Shown here: positions 34,838-44,015 of the stretch, one piece after another
How the letters are laid out: each line of letters starts with the position of its first letter
How positions within the stretch are numbered: position 1 is the stretch's first letter
The notes under the pieces: model-generated
What the model saw: the letters and a program-made list of their open reading frames with translations, nothing else
Databases searched by the model: none
What the model was told of the DNA's origin: nothing
Translations under genes and position numbers: made by a program
NCBI GenBank assembly: GCA_963748985.1
Contig: CAVVKQ010000008.1
Location: forward strand, 21,538-85,537
Direction of reading: 5' to 3'
Length of the DNA stretch: 64,000 bases
From: RPQJ01 sp963748985
Lineage (GTDB): Bacteria > Pseudomonadota > Gammaproteobacteria > Steroidobacterales > Steroidobacteraceae

Positions 34838-35069
34838 AACGAGGCCGGGTAGGTTAGCAGAACGGTCTGCGGGACCCGACCACGCGCTGGGCATGACGAT
34901 AGACGTCGATCGCTGGTCGGGGCGAACCCTGCCGGGTCGTTCGAAGACCAGGAAATGGGCCTTGGAAAGGTTTCGTTAACAGCCGTTTAATTCAATATAT
35001 TCAATCATTTATGCAAATTCGATGGTCCGGCGACAAGCGGCGCCGACGGCCAGCAGCTATGCTTGCTCC

Positions 35070-35432
35070 GTGCGCTACGTGAGACTTCTCGTTCTTGCGA
35101 CCTTGGCCTTTGGCACGCTGGGAGCTGCGCCCGCGCGCGCCGAGGACTCCATGCGCTGCGGCAGCAAGCTCGTCACCGTCAGTGACGGCAAGGACAAGGT
35201 TCGCACCCTGTGCGGCGAACCGTCGAGCGTCAGCTTCCAGGGCATGATCCGTCGCGCCCCCCGCTACGAGTACGGTTACGGTTACAACCGGTACGACTAC
35301 TACGGCCCGGGCGTCATCGAGATGCCAGTGGAAGTGTGGACGTACAATTTCGGCTCGAGCAAGTTGTTGCGCAAGCTGCGCTTCGTAGGCGACGAACTGG
35401 ACGAAATCCGCACCGACGGTTACGGCTACTGA
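35070..35432 (+). CDS. DUF2845 small secreted protein
   Basis: 120 residues from GTG 35070, chosen because it yields a good signal peptide (VRYVRLLVLATLAFGTLG, cleavage after ARA); ATG 35022 would add 16 residues. The mature part has MRCGSKLVTVSDGKDKV and TLCGEPSSVSFQG with two Cys, a Tyr/Gly-rich patch (YEYGYGYNRYDYYG) and EVWTYNFGSSKLLRKLRF, typical of DUF2845. The AT-rich stretch 34970-35015 is the likely promoter. Function unknown. Confidence 0.85.
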   Translation: MRYVRLLVLATLAFGTLGAAPARAEDSMRCGSKLVTVSDGKDKVRTLCGEPSSVSFQGMIRRAPRYEYGYGYNRYDYYGPGVIEMPVEVWTYNFGSSKLLRKLRFVGDELDEIRTDGYGY

Positions 35433-35450
35433 TGCCGCTCCACGCGGGGC

Positions 35451-37286
35451 TCAACGCCGCGCGCCGATCCAGCGATTGATCCTGGTCTCGAGCACGGACA
35501 AAGGCAGTATTCCGCTGCCGATGACTCGTTCGTGAAATTCGTGCACGTCGAAGCGTTCGCCGAGCCGCTGCTCGGCGCGACGGCGCAGCTCGAGAATCTT
35601 GAGCTGTCCGATCTTGTCGGCAAGCGCCTGGCCTGGACAGGCGATGTAGCGGTCGACTTCGGCGGCAATGTCCGCCTCGCCGAGCGCCGTGTTCGCGCGC
35701 AGGTACTCGCCCGCACGCTGGCGGCTCCAGCCCTTCGCATGCAGGCCCGTGTCGGCGACGAGGGCCGCCGCACGCCACAACTCCACGTTCAGTGCGCCGA
35801 ACTGGCTGTACGGATCCCCGTAGAGCCCGAGATCGGCGCCGAGTGATTGCGCGTACAGGGCCCACCCCGCGACAAATGCCGCGTCGTCGCCGAAGCGGCG
35901 AAACCGCGGCAAGTTGGGCGTCTCCCGCGCGATCGCCACCAGGTAGAGGTGACCGGGCACGGCCTCGCCCAGGTACAGTGCGTCCATCGCATAGGACGGG
36001 CGCGCCGCGAGCTCACTGGTATTGACGTAAAAGACGCCGGTTTGTCCGCCATTGGCACTCTGCGGCGAGTACGACGCACCGGTGGCAGAGGCCGCACGAA
36101 ATCCCTCGATCGGCCGGGTTTCGAAAGTCGACTTCGGCCGGCGCAGGAACATCGAGGGCAATCGCGCATCGACACGATCGTGCAGCGCTGCATAACCCGC
36201 GAGCATCGACTGGGCGTCGCTGAACTGAAACTGCGGATCCGCACGCAGCGCATCGAACACGGTCCGCGGCTCTCCAGCGATGCCAAGCGCTCCCTGCAAG
36301 CCGACGAGACTTGCATGTAACCGCGCCACCTCGCGCTGGCCGAGCTCATGCACGTCATCCGCAGTCATGTCCGTCGAGGTGTAGTACCGCACAAGGTGCG
36401 CATACCAGAGGTCCCCGCTCGGGAGGTCCGACCACGACACGGTGTCGCGCGCCCTGGGCAGGTAGTCCTGAGCCAGGTAATCGTGCAGACGCCGATAGGC
36501 GGGCAATACTTTCGTCCGCAGCTTTTCGTCATAGGCCTGCAGCAGACGTCGGCGGTCGGCCACGCTCGGCCCGGCCGGGAAGTTCAGCAGCGGCTGCCAG
36601 AACACGGTCTGCCGTGGGTCCTCGAGCCGGCCGAACGCCTCGAGCTGCGGCAGCGTGCGCTCGACCACGACCTGCGGCAGCACCACGCCCTTGGTGACGC
36701 CGGCACGCAGGTTGTTGATGGCCTGGTCAACCCAGACGACGAAGCCATCCATGCGCGCGAGGAAATTGTCGTAGTCGCGCGTCGTCCTGAACGGATGCGC
36801 GCCTTTGCCGGAACCAAGCTGCGCGAAGACCCCGGGCCAGTTTGCGCACGAGTTGATCGCCAGCAGTTCGCTCGGATACCGGTACCCGCCGATGCCCAGC
36901 TCACGCTGGCGCTTGAAAGCCGCATAGGTGACGAGGTCCTCGCCGGCGAGTCGCTGCGGATCGATCGCCGCCAGCTTCTCGAGCGACTCCTGTTCGATAC
37001 CGAGCGAATCCGCCATCCAGCTCATGCTGACGTAGTCGCCGAAGCGATCGTCGAACCGGTGATCACCGAGCTCGCTGGCACGAATGGGGTTCAGCGCGAG
37101 GTACTGGTCGAAATACGTTTCGACGATGCGGTACAGCTCAGCCGCGTCGGCGTTGGCAGCGCGCAGCGGTGCGGACAATTCCGAAGTCCTTTCCCCGGAC
37201 TGCGCCGACGGCTCCGCAGCGAAATCGCATGCCGTCAATGCCAGGGTGGCGACCAGCGACGGCAACAGGAAATGTTCTCGCAGCAT
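35451..37286 (-). CDS. DUF885 lipoprotein, metal site lost (pseudoenzyme candidate)
   Basis: 611 residues with lipoprotein signal (LATLALTAC, Cys about 20). It is clearly a paralogue of the next upstream gene (37298-39127) over its full length. However, the zinc motif of the family, HEAxPGHH followed by EGWA, reads GEAVPGHL and AGWALYAQ: the first and last His and the Glu are gone. The C-terminal half is otherwise well kept (VADTGLHAKGWSRQRAGEYL, EVDRYIACPGQAL). It probably binds peptides or a partner rather than cutting. The two genes are 11 bases apart and cotranscribed. Confidence 0.88.
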   Translation of the reverse strand: MLREHFLLPSLVATLALTACDFAAEPSAQSGERTSELSAPLRAANADAAELYRIVETYFDQYLALNPIRASELGDHRFDDRFGDYVSMSWMADSLGIEQESLEKLAAIDPQRLAGEDLVTYAAFKRQRELGIGGYRYPSELLAINSCANWPGVFAQLGSGKGAHPFRTTRDYDNFLARMDGFVVWVDQAINNLRAGVTKGVVLPQVVVERTLPQLEAFGRLEDPRQTVFWQPLLNFPAGPSVADRRRLLQAYDEKLRTKVLPAYRRLHDYLAQDYLPRARDTVSWSDLPSGDLWYAHLVRYYTSTDMTADDVHELGQREVARLHASLVGLQGALGIAGEPRTVFDALRADPQFQFSDAQSMLAGYAALHDRVDARLPSMFLRRPKSTFETRPIEGFRAASATGASYSPQSANGGQTGVFYVNTSELAARPSYAMDALYLGEAVPGHLYLVAIARETPNLPRFRRFGDDAAFVAGWALYAQSLGADLGLYGDPYSQFGALNVELWRAAALVADTGLHAKGWSRQRAGEYLRANTALGEADIAAEVDRYIACPGQALADKIGQLKILELRRRAEQRLGERFDVHEFHERVIGSGILPLSVLETRINRWIGARR

Positions 37287-37297
37287 TCGCCGAGGCT

Positions 37298-39127
37298 TCA
37301 GCGGCGAGCCGCGATCCAGCGGTCGACCTTCGCTTCGAGCACGTCCATCGGCACGGCACCGTCGCTCAGGACTTCACGGTGGAAGTCGCGAAGGTCGAAC
37401 TTCGGTCCGAGCGCCTGCTCCGCTTTGTGGCGCAGGCCCTGGATCCGCAGGTCTCCCACCTTGTAGCCGAGCGCCTGGCCGGGCCAGGCAATGTAGCGTT
37501 CGACTTCGGAGACGACGTCCGACTCGGCCATCGTCGAGTTGTCGAGCATGAACTTGATGGCCTGTTCCCGGGTCCAGCCCTTCGCGTGCAGGCCGGAGTC
37601 GACGACGAGGCGCATCGCGCGCAACTGCTCGTCGTTCAGTCGCCCGTACCACTGGTAAGGGTCGGTGAAGAGGCCGAGTTCCCTGCCGAGCGACTCCGCG
37701 TAGAGCGCCCAGCCTTCGACGTAGGCCGTGTAATCGCCGCCGAAGCGGCGGAATCGCGGCACGCCTGCGAGTTCCTGCTGGATCGCCACCTGGAAGTGGT
37801 GCCCCGGGGCCGCTTCGTGCAGCGACAGCGTCTCCATGCCGAACTTCGGCTGCGCCTTCAGGTTGTACGTGTTGACATAGAAGATGCCGGGACGCGAGCC
37901 GTCCGCCGAGGGTTGCTGGTAGTACGCACCTGCCGCGGACTGCGCGCGGAACGCCTCGACCTCGCGCACTTCGTAGTCCGCGCGCGGAAACACCGAGAAC
38001 AGCTTCGGCAACGCAGCGTCGATCTGCGTCTTGAGCGCACGGTAGCCGTCGAGGAGGTCCGAGCCCTGGGTGAAATAGAACTGCGGATCGGTTTCGAGGA
38101 ACGTGAAGAACGCCTCGAGATCGCCCTTGAACCCGACCTGCTGCCGGACCTTGTCCATTTCGCCCAGGATGCGCTTCACCTCGCTGAGGCCCAGCGCGTG
38201 AATCTCGTCGGGTGTCAGGTTCGTCGTGGTGTGTTCCTGCACGTAGTAGGCGTACCACGCCTGCCCGTCGGGCAATGCCGTCCAGGCCACGCTGCTGCGC
38301 GATTGCGGCAGGTATTCGTCGCGCACGAAATCACGCAGCCGCTTGTAGGCGGGCAACAGCTTGCCGTCGAGCATCCCGGTGTATTCGGCAGTGAGTCGCT
38401 CACGGTCGGCCGCGGAGAAACTCGCCGGAAGCTGCTGGATCGGCGCGTAGTACTGGCTCTCCTGCGCCTGTGGCACGACCATCGCGTCGAGCTGACCGAG
38501 CACCTTCTCCATTACCGCACGCGGTTGCACGACACCCTTGGCCGCCCCCTCCCGCATGTTTACCACCGCCTGGTCCATCCAGACGACCAGCCCGTCCAGG
38601 CGCTGCAACCAGTGTTCGTAGTCCGCGACCGTCTCGAACGGCTGCGCGTTGGTGCCCGAACCGAGCGCGGGCATCACGGTGAGCAGGCTGCCGGCCTGGT
38701 TGATCGGCAACAGATGAAACGGAAACCGCTCGCCCCGCGCTTCCCGTTCGCGCTCGTACAGGAAGATGTCGTACGAGATGCGATCCGCGGGCGGGAGCGA
38801 ATCCGGGTCGAGCGCACGGATCGCCGCGAGGTACTTCTGGTTCATCGCACGCGAGGCGGCCAGGTGCTGCGGACCGATCGAATTCGGCAACTGATCGTCG
38901 TAGCGATGGTCGCCGATGTAAGTCGCGAGCACGGGGTTGGCGCGCAGGTTGTCCTCGAAGTATTCCTCGAAGAGCGCATCGAGCCGCTGCCTGGTGTCGG
39001 TCGCCGTTGCCGGCAACGGCGCGTCCGGCGCCTTCGTGCCGGTCGGGGACGCGGGCGCCGAGACACAACCCTGCAAGGCCAGGGTCACGGCGAACAGGAG
39101 GATCGAGGTGTGGGTGCGGAAAGTCAT
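37298..39127 (-). CDS. DUF885 metallopeptidase-like lipoprotein
   Basis: 609 residues with lipobox LQGC (Cys about 21). The gluzincin-like zinc site is intact: SLHEAAPGHHFQ with the third ligand in YVEGWALYAESLG. The C-terminal segment VVDSGLHAKGWTREQAIKFM and EVERYIAWPGQALGYKVG is the DUF885 hallmark. A probable periplasmic carboxy- or dipeptidase; substrate unknown. Upstream partner of the degenerate paralogue. Confidence 0.9.
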   Translation of the reverse strand: MTFRTHTSILLFAVTLALQGCVSAPASPTGTKAPDAPLPATATDTRQRLDALFEEYFEDNLRANPVLATYIGDHRYDDQLPNSIGPQHLAASRAMNQKYLAAIRALDPDSLPPADRISYDIFLYEREREARGERFPFHLLPINQAGSLLTVMPALGSGTNAQPFETVADYEHWLQRLDGLVVWMDQAVVNMREGAAKGVVQPRAVMEKVLGQLDAMVVPQAQESQYYAPIQQLPASFSAADRERLTAEYTGMLDGKLLPAYKRLRDFVRDEYLPQSRSSVAWTALPDGQAWYAYYVQEHTTTNLTPDEIHALGLSEVKRILGEMDKVRQQVGFKGDLEAFFTFLETDPQFYFTQGSDLLDGYRALKTQIDAALPKLFSVFPRADYEVREVEAFRAQSAAGAYYQQPSADGSRPGIFYVNTYNLKAQPKFGMETLSLHEAAPGHHFQVAIQQELAGVPRFRRFGGDYTAYVEGWALYAESLGRELGLFTDPYQWYGRLNDEQLRAMRLVVDSGLHAKGWTREQAIKFMLDNSTMAESDVVSEVERYIAWPGQALGYKVGDLRIQGLRHKAEQALGPKFDLRDFHREVLSDGAVPMDVLEAKVDRWIAARR

Positions 39128-39171
39128 CAGTGCGGATCCCTGCCAGCGACGAGGCGGCGATTATATGGTCT

Positions 39172-40455
39172 TCAGCGTTCGACGATCGCGGTGACGCCCA
39201 TGCCACCCGCCGTGCAGATCGAAATGAGCCCACGGCCGCCGCCGCGCTGCGCGATCAACTTTGCCAGCGTCGCGACGATGCGCGCGCCCGTGGCCGCGAA
39301 CGGATGGCCCACGGCGAGGCTGCTGCCATTCACGTTGAGCTTCGCACGATCGATCGAGCCGAGCGCCCGCTCGCGACCCAGTCGGTCGCGGCAGAACTCC
39401 GTCGACTCCCACGCCGCCAGCGTGCACAGCACCTGGGCCGCGAACGCTTCGTGAATCTCGTAGAAATCGAAGTCCTGCAGCGTGATCCCCGCGTCGTCCA
39501 GCATGCGCGGCACGGCATAGACCGGCGCCATCAGCAGCCCTTCGTCGTGCAGGAAATCGACGGCCGCCACCTTGCCGAACGTCAGGTAGGCCTGCACCGA
39601 CAGTCCCCTGGCACGGGCCCAGTCTTCACTCGCCAGCAGCACCGCAGCGGCGCCGTCCGTCATCGGCGTCGAGTTGCCCGCCGTGAGCGTGCCGCTGCCG
39701 TCCATCGGGAAGGCCGGCTTCAGCCTGGCCAGCTTTTCCAGCGACGAGTCGCGACGCAGGTTGTCGTCGCGCTGCACGCCATTGAAATCGAACACGAGGT
39801 CGTCGAAGAAGCCGGCATCGTACGCGGCGGCTGCCCGGGCGTGGCTTGCGAGTGCAAGTTCATCCTGCGCCTCGCGCCGGATGCCCCAGCGGCGTGCCAT
39901 CAGTTCGGTGCCCTGCCCCATGGTGAGGCCGGTGCGCGGTTCGACGACCGCGGGGAAGCTCGGCCTCCAATGCCCCGGGCGCAACGAGGCCCATGGCGCG
40001 AGCCGCTGGCCCAGCGACCGGCCCCGCGCGCTGCGCAACATGATCCGGCGCAGATTCTCGTTGATGCCGATCGGGGCGTCGCTCGCCGTGTCGACGCCTG
40101 CCGCAATCGCGCTGTCGATCTGGCCTGCTGCGATTTTCAAGCCGAGCAGGATCGCCGTTTCGAGGCTCGTGCCACAGGCACGTTGCAGGTCGAAAGCCGG
40201 TGTGTGCGCGTCGAGCGTCGTGCCCAGCACGGACTCGCGGGTGAGGTTGAAGTCCCGCGAGTGCTTCAGCACGGCCCCTGCGCCCACGTCACCCAGGCGT
40301 TCGCCGGCAAGTCGATACTTGTCCGTCAGGGCCTGCAGCGCCGCCGTCAACATCTGCTGATTGCTGCATTCCGCATAGGCGCCCATCGAGCGCACGAACG
40401 GGATCCGGGCGCCGCCGACGATTGCGACACGGCGCGTAGTGTTTCCGACGAGCAT
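39172..40455 (-). CDS. fadI: acetyl-CoA acyltransferase, FadI-type
   Basis: Thiolase closing each beta-oxidation round. 427 residues from ATG 40455. Catalytic set visible: nucleophile Cys in LQRACGTSLET, His in YEIHEAFAAQVL, NVNGSSLAVGHPFAATGAR and Cys in ICTAGGMGV. Sequence style is FadI rather than FadA (long insert around RPSFPAVVEPRTGLTMGQGT). No fadJ partner is adjacent, so the hydratase/dehydrogenase must be elsewhere. Confidence 0.93.
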   Translation of the reverse strand: MLVGNTTRRVAIVGGARIPFVRSMGAYAECSNQQMLTAALQALTDKYRLAGERLGDVGAGAVLKHSRDFNLTRESVLGTTLDAHTPAFDLQRACGTSLETAILLGLKIAAGQIDSAIAAGVDTASDAPIGINENLRRIMLRSARGRSLGQRLAPWASLRPGHWRPSFPAVVEPRTGLTMGQGTELMARRWGIRREAQDELALASHARAAAAYDAGFFDDLVFDFNGVQRDDNLRRDSSLEKLARLKPAFPMDGSGTLTAGNSTPMTDGAAAVLLASEDWARARGLSVQAYLTFGKVAAVDFLHDEGLLMAPVYAVPRMLDDAGITLQDFDFYEIHEAFAAQVLCTLAAWESTEFCRDRLGRERALGSIDRAKLNVNGSSLAVGHPFAATGARIVATLAKLIAQRGGGRGLISICTAGGMGVTAIVER

Positions 40456-40595
40456 GAAGCGTCCCCGACTGTCCCTGGAAGACGCCAAGAGTACCCCTGG
40501 ATGGCTCGATCCTCACCCCGGGTAGCGCCTCCCTGATATCCTTGATCCCCTTCCCCCAAGCACAAAAGCCAGCCTTTCGAGGCGCGCAACGCACC

Positions 40596-41258
40596 ATGAG
40601 CCACCTGCAGCTGAGAGCGGCCGACGGCCATACGTTCTCATCCTACCTGGCCAGGCCGAATGGCCTCGCGCGCGGCAGCATCGTCGTGGTCCAGGAGATC
40701 TTCGGCGTGACCGGACACATCGAACGCGTGACCGACCAGTTCGCCGCCGAGGGCTACCTTGCGATTGCGCCGGCCGTGTTCGATCGCCAGGAGCGCGGCG
40801 TCAACCTGGCTTACGACGAAGCGGGAATCGCGCATGGCGTCGGCTACATGCAACGGGCGGACTTCGGCCAGGTCATGACCGATCTGCAGGCGGCGATCGA
40901 CGCCGTGGCCCACGCCGGCGCCGTCGGCATGGTCGGCTACTGCTGGGGCGGGCTCGTCACCTACCTGGCCGGCAGTCGCACCAGCATCGCGGCGGGCGTT
41001 GCCTACTACGGCGGGGGCATCACTGGCTTCCTCGAGCCTGTGCCGCGCTGCCCGATGCAGTTCCATTTCGGCGAGCAGGACGCGCACATCCCCCTGCGCG
41101 ACGTGGAAAAGATTCGCGCCGCGTTTCCACAGGGCGAATACCACACGTACGACGCGGGCCATGGATTCAACTGCACGGACCGCGCCAGTCACGACGCGGC
41201 TGCCGCGCACCTCGCCTTCGCGCGGACGAAGGAATTTTTCAGCAAGCACCTGGGCTGA
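40596..41258 (+). CDS. dienelactone hydrolase family protein
   Basis: 220-residue alpha/beta hydrolase. Triad: Cys in MVGYCWGGLVTYLAG, Asp in FHFGEQDAHIP, His in YDAGHGFNC; the early Glu of VVVQEIFG is also present, as in carboxymethylenebutenolidase. The real substrate is uncertain, since such proteins act on diverse lactones and esters. 14 bases separate it from the next gene. Confidence 0.92.
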   Translation: MSHLQLRAADGHTFSSYLARPNGLARGSIVVVQEIFGVTGHIERVTDQFAAEGYLAIAPAVFDRQERGVNLAYDEAGIAHGVGYMQRADFGQVMTDLQAAIDAVAHAGAVGMVGYCWGGLVTYLAGSRTSIAAGVAYYGGGITGFLEPVPRCPMQFHFGEQDAHIPLRDVEKIRAAFPQGEYHTYDAGHGFNCTDRASHDAAAAHLAFARTKEFFSKHLG

Positions 41259-41272
41259 CACAGAGAAGACTC

Positions 41273-42737
41273 ATGACGCTCAATCTCAAGGATCCCACCC
41301 TGCTGCGGCAGCAGTGCTACATCGACGGCCAGTGGCTGGACGCGCGCACCGGCGGCAGCAAACCGGTCACCAACCCGGCGAATGGTGCTGTGCTCGGCAC
41401 GGTGCCATTCATGGGCGCCGACGAAACGCGCGCGGCAATCGACGCGGCGGCGGCAGCCTTCCCCGCCTGGGCCGCGCGCACGGCCAAGGATCGCGCCACG
41501 CTGCTGCGCCGCTGGTACGACCTGATGCTGGCCAACGCCGATGACCTTGCCACGCTGATGACCGCCGAGCAGGGCAAGCCGCTCGCCGAAGCCAAAGGCG
41601 AGATCATCTACGCGGCCTCGTTCATCGAGTGGTTCGCCGAGGAAGCCAAGCGCGTCTACGGCGACGTGATCCCGGGCCATCAGCCCGACAAGCGCATCTT
41701 CGTGTTGCGCCAGCCTGTCGGCGTTGTCGCGGCAATTACGCCCTGGAATTTCCCGGCGGCGATGATCACGCGCAAGGCCGGTCCCGCACTCGCGGCGGGT
41801 TGCACCTTCGTGTGCAAACCGGCGATGCAGACACCCTACTCCGCGCTTGCCATGGCCGAACTTGCGCATCGCGCCGGCATTCCGCCGGGCGTATTCAGCG
41901 TCCTCACCGGGTCGGCCACCGCCATCGGCGGCGAGATGACCTCGAACCCGATCGTGCGCAAGGTCACCTTCACGGGCTCGACCGAAATCGGCAAGAAACT
42001 GATGGTGCAGTGCGCCGGTACCCTGAAGAAGCTCTCGCTCGAGCTCGGCGGCAACGCGCCGTTCATCGTCTTCGACGACGCCGACCTCGACCTGGCCGTG
42101 CAGGGCGCGATCGCGAGCAAGTACCGCAACACCGGGCAGACCTGCGTTTGCGCCAACCGGCTGCTGGTGCAGGAAGGCGTCTACGACGCGTTCGTCGCGA
42201 AGCTGGTCGAGGCCGTGCGCAAGCTGCGGATCGGCGACGGCCTGCAGGGCGCGACGGAACAGGGCCCGCTGATCGACGACAACGCGGTGGCAAAGGTGGA
42301 AGAGCACGTCGCGGACGCGCTGGCCAAGGGCGGCAAGATCGTCCTCGGCGGCAAGCGCCACGTGCTGGGCGGCACGTTCTTCGAGCCGACGATCATCACG
42401 GGCGTGAAGCCGACGATGATGGTCGCGCGCGAGGAAACCTTCGGCCCGGTCGCGCCCATCTTCTCGTTCAAGGACGAGAAGGAAGCCAGTCCGCATGGCC
42501 AACGACACCGAGTTCGGCCTGGCCTCCTATTTCTACACGCGCGACCTGGCGCGCTCACTGCGCGTCGCCGAGGCACTCGAGTACGGCATCGTGGGCCTCA
42601 ACACGGGCATCATCTCGACCGAGGTCGCGCCGTTCGGCGGCGTCAAGGAATCGGGCTTCGGCCGCGAGGGCTCGAAGTACGGGATCCTCGACTACACCGA
42701 GCTCAAGTACCTCTGCATCGGCGGCATCGAGGGTTGA
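41273..42737 (+). pseudogene. gabD: succinate-semialdehyde dehydrogenase with one frameshift
   Basis: Oxidises succinate semialdehyde to succinate in GABA breakdown. Residues 1-405 are normal (Glu in LELGGNAPFIVFDDADLD, catalytic Cys in NTGQTCVCANR), then near base 42489 one extra base shifts the frame. The true C-terminus (ANDTEFGLASYFYTRDLARS through FGGVKESGFGREGSKYG) continues perfectly in the next frame to TGA 42735-42737. As written, the first frame runs on without a stop into the MFS gene. Both sides of the shift look undamaged, so a sequencing error or very recent mutation is likely; no slippery heptamer was seen. Confidence 0.85.
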
Positions 42738-43918
42738 ACCAGCGGTCGCTCATCTACCTGCTGGCGTTCATCGTCACGATCGGGTCGGTCGCCACCAACA
42801 TCTACATTCCGGCGTTGCCGGTCGTCCGCGAGTACTTCGACTCGACCGTAGCGCAGGCCCAGGCCACGTTCTCGATCGCGCTGCTGACGTTTGCGATCGG
42901 CATGCTGTTCTGGGGTCCGTTCGCGGACCGCTACGGGCGGCGCCTGGCGATCCTCACGGGCGTCGGCCTGATGGCGGCGGGCTCGGTCGTTTGCCTGTTC
43001 GCGCCGAGCCTGGCCTGGCTGATCGTCGGCCGCGGCGTGCTCGCGTTTGGCACGGCCACGGGCATTGCCGTCTCGCGCACGATCGTGAGCGATCTTTACC
43101 CGGACAGCATGGCGCGCATGCTCGCGCAGCTCGCGATCTTCGCGGTGGTGTCGAGTGCATCGGCCCCCGTGATCGGCGGCTTCCTGACGTCGTGGTTTGG
43201 CTGGCGCGCCGTCTTCGTGGCCCAGGTCGTGATGGCCGCGGCGGTGGCCTGGCTCACCTGGAAGCACCTGCCGGAAACCCGCCCAGCGACGAAGCAACCT
43301 CCGGCCGTGCGCGAGATGGCTCGCGTGGCGCGCGCGCTGCTGGTCAAACCCAGTTACCTGAGCTGCGTCCTGCAGTCGTCGGCCGCCTACTCGATGTTCG
43401 TGGTTTTCATATCGCTCGCCCCGTACGTCATGGTGACGGCGATGGGCCGCCCGGCCACGGAATACGGCCTGTACTACCCGCTCATCTCGTTCGGCTACGT
43501 CGCCGGGAACTGGGCCGTCGGCCGGTTCTCGGCTCGCGGCCAGCACCGGATGATCGCCTTCGGTGTCAGCCTGCAGATGGCGGCCGCGCTCTGTGCGCTC
43601 GTTTTCGCCGCGTCCGGTTTCCAGCACCCGTTGTGGATCTTCGTGCCCATGGGCGTGCTCTATTTCGGCCAGGGCCTGTTCATGCCCCACCTGACCGCGA
43701 TCGCCGTGAGCCTGGCGCCGCCGCATGCGACCGGCGTGGGTTCGAGTACGCTCGGCTTCCTGAACCAGTTCATTTCGGCAGCCTGCGTGCAGGCCATGGG
43801 CCTGGTGGGAGCCGCGACCGCGATGCCGATGCTCCTGTTCTGCGCCGGCGCGGCATTCTTCCAGCTGGTCGTGCTGCGGCTTTCGCCCCGCATGGAAGCC
43901 CGGGCCCGGGTCACCTGA
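42734..43918 (+). CDS. MFS drug-resistance transporter, Bcr/CflA type
   Basis: 394 residues, 12 helices. Begins at a TTG overlapping the gabD stop codon (LIYLLAFIVTIGSVATNIYI). The family motif A is GPFADRYGRRLAILTG, and GRGVLAFGTATGIAVSRTIV is the helix-5-like antiporter motif. Exports an unknown compound with proton exchange. Because of the gabD frameshift, this frame is fused in the sequence to the gabD N-terminal part. Confidence 0.88.
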   Translation: MNQRSLIYLLAFIVTIGSVATNIYIPALPVVREYFDSTVAQAQATFSIALLTFAIGMLFWGPFADRYGRRLAILTGVGLMAAGSVVCLFAPSLAWLIVGRGVLAFGTATGIAVSRTIVSDLYPDSMARMLAQLAIFAVVSSASAPVIGGFLTSWFGWRAVFVAQVVMAAAVAWLTWKHLPETRPATKQPPAVREMARVARALLVKPSYLSCVLQSSAAYSMFVVFISLAPYVMVTAMGRPATEYGLYYPLISFGYVAGNWAVGRFSARGQHRMIAFGVSLQMAAALCALVFAASGFQHPLWIFVPMGVLYFGQGLFMPHLTAIAVSLAPPHATGVGSSTLGFLNQFISAACVQAMGLVGAATAMPMLLFCAGAAFFQLVVLRLSPRMEARARVT

Positions 43919-44015
43919 ACGTGTCCTGGGGGCGGCAAGACATTGCTTCTGCGCGGCCGAATTCGGTCGTCGTGATATCGTTCGCCGCCCGGTCCGTCGC
44001 TCGCGATTTGCTCAA

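Noticed and set aside
42485..42492. Programmed +1 or -1 frameshift in gabD
   Set aside because: No slippery heptamer, no stem or internal ribosome signal, and no known programmed shift in this enzyme family.
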